Positions 1-5,688 of a stretch of DNA of 5,688 bases are shown one piece after another; position 1 is the first letter of the stretch, and every line of letters begins with the position of its first letter. This DNA comes from Acidimicrobiaceae bacterium. Lineage in GTDB: Bacteria; Actinomycetota; Acidimicrobiia; Acidimicrobiales; RAAP-2. The notes under the pieces were generated by a model that saw only the letters and a list, made by a program, of their open reading frames with translations, was not told where the DNA came from and searched no databases. Made by a program: the position numbers and the translations under genes. The stretch is from NCBI GenBank assembly GCA_003157945.1, contig PMFY01000367.1, positions 1-5,688 of the forward strand. Direction: 5' to 3'.

Positions 1-1922
<1,922 letters not shown>

Positions 1923-1936
1923 TCAGGGTCGGCCCA

Positions 1937-1942
1937 ACGATA
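1937..1942 (-). promoter_or_regulatory. Possible -10 element for icd
   Basis: The minus strand reads TATCGT, a match to the actinobacterial TANNNT -10 pattern. It would start a transcript near 1930, giving a leader of about 31 bases that contains the GGAG. The spaced -35 region is poor (no TTGAC-like hexamer). The perfect palindrome CCTCCGGAGG at 1959-1968 lies where the -35 should be. Transcription could equally run through from the RNA methyltransferase gene 79 bp upstream. Confidence 0.3.
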
Positions 1943-1977
1943 GACGGCCCACCCGGAGCCTCCGGAGGGCGACCCGG

Positions 1978-2859
1978 TCAGGGACCCGACAGCCGTTCGA
2001 GGACCACCGCAGCGGCGGTGGCGACGTTGAGTGAGTCGATGCCCTCCGCCATCGGGATCGTCACCACGGTGTCGACGGCGTCCAGTGCGGCGGCCGACAG
2101 CCCCGGTCCCTCGGCTCCGAGGAGCACCGCCGTCGGCCGCCGGCGTCCGGCGAGTCGGCGTAGGGTCAGGCGCTCCGGACCACCGTCGCCCGCCGGGGGG
2201 TTTGGGACCAGCGCGCACACGGCGAACCCCGCCTCCCGGACGATCCCGAGACCGTCGGGCCAGGGGTCGAGCCGGGCGAACGGCAGGTGCAGGGCGTGGC
2301 CGGCCGAGACCCGGATGGCCCGTCGGTAGAGCGGGTCACCGCAGGTCGGGTCCACCAGGACGGCGGCCGCCCCGAACGCGGCGGCGTTGCGGAACACGGC
2401 ACCGATGTTCTCGGGGTCGTTCAGGCCCTCGAGCACCACCACCAGCGGCGGACCGGCGTCGACACTCGGTGTGCGGGCCGCCCGGGCCAGGACGGTGCCG
2501 GTATCGGCTTCCGGTGGTCGGGCGGCCACGGCCACCACCCCCCGGTGGAGCCGGAACCCGACCAGCGCCGCCATGCGGGCGCGGGGCACGACGAAGACCG
2601 TCGCCCCCCGGCCGCGCACGGCCGACACCAGGTCGTCGGCCAGGGCGACCTGGTGGTCGTCGACCACCAACGACCGGACCTCCAGGTCGGAGTCGAGCAG
2701 TCGGCGGACCGCCACCCGCCCCTCGACCACCACGATGCCGAGCTCCGCCTCGAGTCGGCGTCGGTAGGCGGGGTCGTTGAGGTCGCGGTAGTCGGCCAGC
2801 CGGTCGTCGTCGAGATCGTCGGCGACCACCAGCGGCCCGGCGTACGCCTCGTCGTCCAT
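1978..2859 (-). CDS. TrmH/SpoU-family RNA 2'-O-ribose methyltransferase
   Basis: A 293-residue SPOUT-class enzyme predicted to methylate the 2'-hydroxyl of a ribose in tRNA or rRNA using S-adenosylmethionine; the target nucleotide cannot be read from the sequence. The N-terminal part (about 40-112, from GIVVVEGRVAVRRLL to HRGVVAVAARP) fits the SpoU substrate-binding domain. The C-terminal knot domain shows motif 1 NDPENIGAVFRNAAAFG (147-163, with N151 and R157 at the catalytic Asn/Arg spacing), motif 2 LLGAEGPGLS (246-255) and motif 3 IPMAEGIDSLNVATAAAVVL (268-287, with S276 and N278). All three motifs are intact and the length is normal. The frame stays open far upstream, but the ATG at 2859 begins the recognisable protein and sits 6 bases after a -10-like TACAGT, suggesting a leaderless mRNA. 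It is the upstream neighbour of icd on the same strand. A more specific name would need phylogeny. Confidence 0.93.
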   Translation of the reverse strand: MDDEAYAGPLVVADDLDDDRLADYRDLNDPAYRRRLEAELGIVVVEGRVAVRRLLDSDLEVRSLVVDDHQVALADDLVSAVRGRGATVFVVPRARMAALVGFRLHRGVVAVAARPPEADTGTVLARAARTPSVDAGPPLVVVLEGLNDPENIGAVFRNAAAFGAAAVLVDPTCGDPLYRRAIRVSAGHALHLPFARLDPWPDGLGIVREAGFAVCALVPNPPAGDGGPERLTLRRLAGRRRPTAVLLGAEGPGLSAAALDAVDTVVTIPMAEGIDSLNVATAAAVVLERLSGP

Positions 2860-2865
2860 CCCGCC

Positions 2866-2871
2866 ACTGTA
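2866..2871 (-). promoter_or_regulatory. Leaderless promoter (-10 element) of the TrmH-family gene
   Basis: The minus strand reads TACAGT, then six bases (GGCGGG), then the ATG at 2859. TANNNT with this spacing places the transcription start on the A of the ATG, the known geometry of leaderless genes in actinobacteria. No separate Shine-Dalgarno motif at a useful distance is present: GGCGGG abuts the ATG. With a 17-base spacer the -35 would be TCGAGG, a weak match, located in the loop of the inverted repeat at 2876-2911. Confidence 0.5.
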
Positions 2872-2875
2872 GGGA

Positions 2876-2911
2876 CGACCGGGCCGGCCCTCGATGCGGC
2901 CGGCCCGGTCG
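2876..2911. repeat. Perfect 14-bp inverted repeat in the divergent intergenic region
   Basis: The left arm CGACCGGGCCGGCC (2876-2889) pairs without mismatch with GGCCGGCCCGGTCG (2898-2911) around the 8-base spacer CTCGATGC. It lies between two divergent genes, so no annotated transcript ends here and a conventional terminator role is unlikely. It covers the -35 and spacer region of the proposed promoter of the TrmH-family gene, which fits an operator for a dimeric regulator. If transcription starts further out, it would instead be a stable 5' leader hairpin. No T-tract flanks it on either strand. The repeat is directly visible; its role is unknown. Confidence 0.9.
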
Positions 2912-3022
2912 GGGGTGTCCGATGGCCCGGCCCGATGGATCCTTTCGTCGCCGGGGGACAGCGTGACCTGCCGCGTGGCTATCCGGAGCAGGAGTGGGTA
3001 GGGCACAGGGGAGACCGACGCC

Positions 3023-3030
3023 GGAGGAGG
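3023..3030 (+). promoter_or_regulatory. Ribosome binding site deciding the GTG start of the IPT/TIG gene
   Basis: GGAGGAGG is a very strong anti-SD match placed 3 to 7 bases before the in-frame GTG at 3034, depending on which part pairs. The alternative ATG at 3097 has no purine-rich SD sequence in front of it. Confidence 0.6.
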
Positions 3031-3033
3031 CTC

Positions 3034-3897
3034 GTGCCCCCACACAGGCCCGGACACCGGGCAGGATCGGACACCAGTGCACGCGCCCTGAGCGCCATGG
3101 CCGATGCGGCGCGTCGCGCCCGCACATCCGACCCCGGGGCCCCTGGGGCTCCGATGCGACCGCCGCGGTCGCATCCCGATCCTCGGCCGGCCACGGCGAC
3201 GCCTCCGGTGTCCCCGGAACCCCGGGTCCGGGTGTCGACCGCGGCACCCCCACCCGACGTCGCACCGGTGCTCGTCTTCGACGCCCTGGCCGAGGAGCGG
3301 CCCGGCGGGGGGTCTCCGGGTCCGGCGGCGCGGGTGACGCGCCCGGGGACCCGGAGGGTCCGCGCCACCGAACGGAGACTGCGGCGGGCCATCGCCGTCG
3401 TGGCCGCCGCCGTGGTGGTGGTCGTGGCCGCCCTCATCGGATCGGTCCTCACCCATGGCGGCACGACGTCGGTGACGTCGGTCGCCCACGGTGCGCCGGC
3501 TGGGGGCACGCCGCTGTCCTCGACCGCGCCGGCCACCGACAGCACGACGACCGCGGCGCCCTCGGTGGCCACGGCACCCCCTCCCCCCGGCACGACCGCC
3601 ACCGCGGCCGGAGCCAGCCCCACGCCGCCGGCGGCGGCGGGACCCCCGGTGCTGACGAAGCTCCGGCCCGACTCCGGGGTGCCCGGCCAGTCCGTGGACG
3701 TGCGCGGCTCCGGCTTCCTCAGTGCCTCCGGCCACATCAGCGCCACCGTCGGCGGGCGGACGGCGTCGGTGCGCTGTCCCGACCAGACGAACTGCAGCGT
3801 GACGATCCCGCCCGTGCCCGGGAGGAGATCCATGGACCCGGTCGTGATCATCACCGACGGCGGTGCGTCCAATCCGCTCGCCTTCGTGCTGCGGTAG
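3034..3897 (+). CDS. Single-pass membrane protein with extracytoplasmic IPT/TIG domain, function unknown
   Basis: A 287-residue protein with four visible regions. Residues 1-118 are Pro/Ala/Arg-rich, probably disordered and cytoplasmic. A basic stretch (TRRVRATERRLRR) leads into one hydrophobic segment at about 119-139 (AIAVVAAAVVVVVAALIGSVL). A Ser/Thr/Pro/Ala linker spans about 140-203. The C-terminal domain (about 204-287) has the IPT/TIG immunoglobulin-like pattern: PDSGVPGQSVDVRGSGF, then a VGG...A turn, TIPPVPG, and a final VVIITDGGASNPLAFVL. Two cysteines in the domain (C248 and C254, CPDQTNC) could form an external disulfide. The topology is predicted as type II, with positive charges on the inside. 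IPT/TIG folds usually mediate binding in surface proteins; no enzyme motif is visible, so no role is assigned. The GTG start is preferred for its strong SD; the ATG at 3097 would give 266 residues with the same domains. The gene diverges from the RNA methyltransferase gene, and I found no clear promoter. Confidence 0.8.
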   Translation: MPPHRPGHRAGSDTSARALSAMADAARRARTSDPGAPGAPMRPPRSHPDPRPATATPPVSPEPRVRVSTAAPPPDVAPVLVFDALAEERPGGGSPGPAARVTRPGTRRVRATERRLRRAIAVVAAAVVVVVAALIGSVLTHGGTTSVTSVAHGAPAGGTPLSSTAPATDSTTTAAPSVATAPPPPGTTATAAGASPTPPAAAGPPVLTKLRPDSGVPGQSVDVRGSGFLSASGHISATVGGRTASVRCPDQTNCSVTIPPVPGRRSMDPVVIITDGGASNPLAFVLR

Positions 3898-3913
3898 GGC
3901 GCGGCGGTGGGGT

Positions 3914-3945
3914 GCCCGGTGCGCCGGGCCGGACTCCCGTCGGAG
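3914..3945 (+). terminator. Possible U-less terminator hairpins after the IPT/TIG gene
   Basis: Seventeen bases after the stop codon GCCCGG (3914-3919) pairs with CCGGGC (3924-3929) around the tetraloop TGCG. A weaker CTCC/GGAG hairpin follows at 3934-3945. Neither has a T-run, so termination is uncertain; GC-rich actinobacterial terminators often lack one. A wider 8-bp inverted repeat, CCCACCCG/CGGGTGGG (3946-3953 with 3976-3983), lies further on. Confidence 0.35.
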
Positions 3946-4001
3946 CCCACCCGGTCGGTTCCACGTCCCGTCGAGCGGGTGGGGTGCCGTCGCCGGGACG
4001 A

Positions 4002-4031
4002 TCGACGGGCGGCGATCCCGGACGCTAGACA
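4002..4031 (+). promoter_or_regulatory. Candidate promoter of the methyltransferase-YjbR unit
   Basis: TCGACG (4002-4007) and TAGACA (4026-4031) are separated by 18 bases and resemble the -35 TTGACA and -10 TANNNT elements, though the -10 lacks its final T. TAGACA stands six bases before the GTG at 4038, the same geometry as the leaderless TrmH-family gene. AGGA at 4031-4034 leaves only 3 bases to the start, short for an SD, which also leans toward leaderless initiation. Confidence 0.35.
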
Positions 4032-4037
4032 GGACCC

Positions 4038-4610
4038 GTGAACCGACGTCATCTCGAGCTGTGCTCGAGCGCCGAGTGGGCCGAGGCCGTCGAACGGTGG
4101 ATCATCCCGTGGGTCCTGGACGGGGTGGACCTGGGCGAGGACGTGCTGGAGGTGGGGCCCGGTCCCGGACTGACCACCGACATCCTCCGGCTCCGCACCA
4201 CCGACCTCACGGCGATCGAGGTCGATCACGATCTCGCCTCGTCGTTGCGCCAGCGGCTCGCCGGAACGAACGTCGACGTGGTCTGCGCCGATGCCACCGA
4301 CAGCGGCCTGCCCTCCGACCGGTTCTCCGGAGCGGTCTGTCTGACCATGCTCCACCACGTCCCCTCCGTCGCCCTCCAGGACCGCCTCTTCGCCGAGGTC
4401 CACAGGGTCCTCGGCCCGGGTGGCGTCCTGGTCGGACAGGACAGTCTGGCGTCCGACGAACTGCGGGAGTTGCACGTCGACGACACGTACGTGCCGATCG
4501 ACCCGCCGAGGCTGGGGCCCCGGTTGGCCTCCGCCGGATTCGCCGCGGTCGAGGTCGACTCCAACGAGTACGCCGTGCGGTTCCGGGCGACCAAGGGGCC
4601 CGGAACGTGA
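4038..4610 (+). CDS. Class I SAM-dependent methyltransferase, substrate unknown
   Basis: A 190-residue soluble protein consisting almost wholly of one Rossmann-like methyltransferase domain. Motif I is VLEVGPGPG (36-44), which binds the methionine part of SAM. AIEVD (59-63) provides the acidic residue for the ribose. VVCADATDSGLP (81-92) and GAVCLTMLHHV (98-108) fit motifs III and IV, and VHRVLGPGGVLVGQD (121-135) is the typical post-motif strand and turn of UbiE-like small-molecule methyltransferases. The N-terminus, beginning NRRHLELCSSAEWA, reads as the family's own start and supports the GTG. There is no added substrate domain, so the acceptor cannot be predicted. The stop codon overlaps the start of the YjbR-family gene by 4 bp, implying translational coupling and a shared mRNA. 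Confidence 0.92.
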   Translation: MNRRHLELCSSAEWAEAVERWIIPWVLDGVDLGEDVLEVGPGPGLTTDILRLRTTDLTAIEVDHDLASSLRQRLAGTNVDVVCADATDSGLPSDRFSGAVCLTMLHHVPSVALQDRLFAEVHRVLGPGGVLVGQDSLASDELRELHVDDTYVPIDPPRLGPRLASAGFAAVEVDSNEYAVRFRATKGPGT

Positions 4611-4972
4611 CCTCGAAGATGGAGCGTCTGGAGCAGATCGTCGACCGCCTGCCCGAGGCGGAACGGGTCGACATCGAGGCGTGGGGTGGCGAGCCCACCT
4701 TCCGCGTGCGCGGCAAGAACTTCGTGTTCGCCAGTCCCGACGGCTCGTCCATCAGCGTCAAGCTCCCCCCGGACGAGGCGGCGGCCGTGGTCGCCACGGA
4801 TCCACACGCCTCTCCGACCGGGTACGGGCTGGGGCGGCACGGCTGGGTCTCCGTCACCCTGGCCGGACGCCTCGGCGCGGACCGGTGGCGCGAGGTCGAG
4901 GAGTGGATCGAGACCTCCTACTCCCTGATCGCACCACGGACCCTGGCCCGTCAGGTCCTCGAGCGCCACTGA
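4607..4972 (+). CDS. MmcQ/YjbR-family protein
   Basis: A 121-residue protein of the MmcQ/YjbR (DUF419) family, small soluble proteins with a CyaY-like, double-wing DNA-binding-like fold and no firmly established biochemical role. Visible family features are EAWGGEPTFRVRGKNFVFAS (24-43), the SVKLPPDEA strand-turn (50-58), GRHGWVSVTL (77-86) and the C-terminal helix pair DRWREVEEWIETSYSLIAPRTLARQVL (92-118). The length is typical and the fold looks complete. The start is the GTG in the GTGA overlap with the preceding methyltransferase stop; AAGGGG lies 8 bases upstream. An ATG at 4619, four codons later, is possible but lacks a spaced SD. It is probably translated with the methyltransferase. 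The gene ends 13 bases before the hairpin at 4986-5022. Confidence 0.92.
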   Translation: MTSKMERLEQIVDRLPEAERVDIEAWGGEPTFRVRGKNFVFASPDGSSISVKLPPDEAAAVVATDPHASPTGYGLGRHGWVSVTLAGRLGADRWREVEEWIETSYSLIAPRTLARQVLERH

Positions 4973-4985
4973 TCGTCGACGGACG

Positions 4986-5022
4986 CCACGCGGTCCGGAC
5001 GACGTCGGTCCGGCCCGCGTGG
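4986..5022. terminator. Strong hairpin, probable bidirectional terminator
   Basis: The arm 4986-5000 pairs with 5008-5022: eight pairs (CCACGCGG with CCGCGTGG), one T-C mismatch, then six pairs (CCGGAC with GTCCGG), with the loop GACGTCG. It sits in the 105-bp gap between convergent genes, 13 bases after the YjbR-family stop and 55 bases beyond the transporter stop on the other strand. That is the expected place for a shared terminator. There is no T-run directly after it on either strand; only a CTTTG occurs about 15 bases downstream on the plus strand. Confidence 0.7.
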
Positions 5023-5077
5023 TCGTGCCCGTGGGGCTTTGCCGCGCCGGCCGTCGGGACGGGTGACCCGCGGAACG

Positions 5078-5688
5078 TCAGAAGGGCACGGGTCCGGCGC
5101 CGGGCGGTGGGGCGGTGGCTTCGTCCACTGACGCCCGACGTCGGCCCCCGCGTTGCGCGGCGGCTCCGGCGAGGACGACGAGCAGGATGCCGACCACCTG
5201 GACGGCGGACAGGGTCTGGTGGAGCACGAACAGCCCGAGCAGGACCCCGAACGCGGGTTCGAGGGCCATGAGGGTCCCGAAGGCCGTGGGGGTCATCCGG
5301 CGGAGCGCCAGCAGTTCGAGCGAGTAGGGCACCACGGGGAGCAGGATCGCCAGCCCGACGGCCGTGGCGATGACCGCGGGCGTGAGGTGCCCGGCGGCCT
5401 GCGGGATCCCGATGATTGCCGCGGTGACCGCGGCGATCGGGATGGTGCACGCCAGTCCGGTCAGGCCCGTGAAGCGGTCGCCCACCCGTTGGGTGAGGAG
5501 GATGTACGAGGCCCATCCGACGGCGGCCAGGGCGGCATACCCGACACCGGCGACGTCGATGGTGCCGCGCCACGGTTCGGTGACCAGCACGACGCCGACT
5601 CCCGCGGCGCCCACCCACACCAGCGCCCGGCGACTGTGGCTGCACACGGCGGCGACGGTCATCGGGCCGAGGAACTCGATGGCGACCG
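5078..5688 (-). CDS. EamA/RhtA-type DMT-superfamily transporter (N-terminus cut by window edge)
   Basis: Inner-membrane permease of the drug/metabolite transporter superfamily, closest in look to the RhtA amino-acid (threonine/homoserine) exporters; the substrate is inferred only from resemblance. The window shows the last 202 residues of a protein that is usually about 290-300 long with ten membrane segments. The open frame enters from the right edge with VAIEFLGPMTVA, a typical RhtA-like end of the first repeat, so the ATG at 5662 is internal and not the start. About six hydrophobic segments follow, at roughly 22-37, 45-64, 74-94, 104-124, 134-154 and 160-177 of the visible part. The second EamA repeat includes YSLELLALRRMTP and FGTLMALEPAFGVLLGLFVL. 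The tail is polar and Pro-rich (about 178-202). It faces the YjbR-family gene with a hairpin terminator between them. Confidence 0.93.
   Translation of the reverse strand, partial: VAIEFLGPMTVAAVCSHSRRALVWVGAAGVGVVLVTEPWRGTIDVAGVGYAALAAVGWASYILLTQRVGDRFTGLTGLACTIPIAAVTAAIIGIPQAAGHLTPAVIATAVGLAILLPVVPYSLELLALRRMTPTAFGTLMALEPAFGVLLGLFVLHQTLSAVQVVGILLVVLAGAAAQRGGRRRASVDEATAPPPGAGPVPF

Noticed and set aside
2860..3735. Upstream extension of the TrmH-family frame to 3735.
   Set aside because: The extra residues are low-complexity Arg/Gly/Pro/His sequence running through the divergent intergenic region and antisense to the IPT/TIG gene; family similarity begins after the ATG at 2859.
3946..3983. 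An 8-bp inverted repeat with a 22-base loop (CCCACCCG/CGGGTGGG) treated as a separate regulatory element.
   Set aside because: The long loop, GC bias and lack of positional support make chance likely; it is mentioned only with the terminator candidates.
2994..4028. A 344-codon plus-strand open frame overlapping the IPT/TIG gene in another frame.
   Set aside because: The translation is Arg/Gly/Pro-rich and featureless, whereas the competing frame shows a clean membrane segment and an IPT/TIG domain.
2979..4475. A 498-codon minus-strand open frame.
   Set aside because: It runs antisense across both the IPT/TIG gene and the methyltransferase, and shows no recognisable domain.
4420..5271. A 283-codon plus-strand open frame at the methyltransferase-YjbR-transporter junction.
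   Set aside because: It is out of frame with the methyltransferase and YjbR genes, crosses the terminator hairpin and enters the antisense of the transporter; composition is Arg-rich with no motif.
5660..5662. ATG as the start of the transporter gene.
   Set aside because: The frame continues to the right edge as VAIEFLGP, which matches the conserved RhtA-like sequence before this methionine, so the gene is truncated by the window.

Overview
The window is strongly GC-rich, with G or C at most third codon positions, frequent GTG starts and a mix of Shine-Dalgarno-led and apparently leaderless genes. Together with the gene families present, this points to a high-GC actinobacterium. An acidimicrobial or related soil or aquatic lineage is possible, but that is inference and cannot be settled from this sequence alone. 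I see no rRNA, tRNA, CRISPR array, insertion sequence or phage gene. This looks like ordinary chromosomal housekeeping DNA.

Layout. Positions 1-1898 (minus) hold most of a monomeric NADP-dependent isocitrate dehydrogenase, whose C-terminus runs off the left edge. Upstream of it on the same strand, after a 79-bp gap, is a TrmH/SpoU-type RNA 2'-O-ribose methyltransferase (1978-2859). A 174-bp divergent intergenic region (2860-3033) follows. It carries a perfect 14-bp inverted repeat beside a likely leaderless promoter for the RNA methyltransferase. On the plus strand come a single-pass membrane protein with an extracytoplasmic IPT/TIG domain (3034-3897, function unknown), then a 140-bp gap with small hairpins and a possible promoter. 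Next is a two-gene unit: a class I SAM-dependent methyltransferase (4038-4610) and an MmcQ/YjbR-family protein (4607-4972) overlapping by 4 bp. A 105-bp convergent gap (4973-5077) holds a strong 15-position hairpin, the likely shared terminator. The right edge (5078-5688, minus) is the C-terminal two thirds of an EamA/RhtA-type DMT transporter.

The genes do not form one pathway: central carbon metabolism, RNA modification, an envelope protein of unknown role, a small methyltransferase/YjbR pair and an exporter. The only strong coupling is the 4-bp overlap of the methyltransferase and YjbR genes. I found no convincing new biological system. The most interesting items are the 14-bp perfect inverted repeat between divergent genes, where no gene ends, the leaderless promoter geometry next to it, and the anchored IPT/TIG protein.
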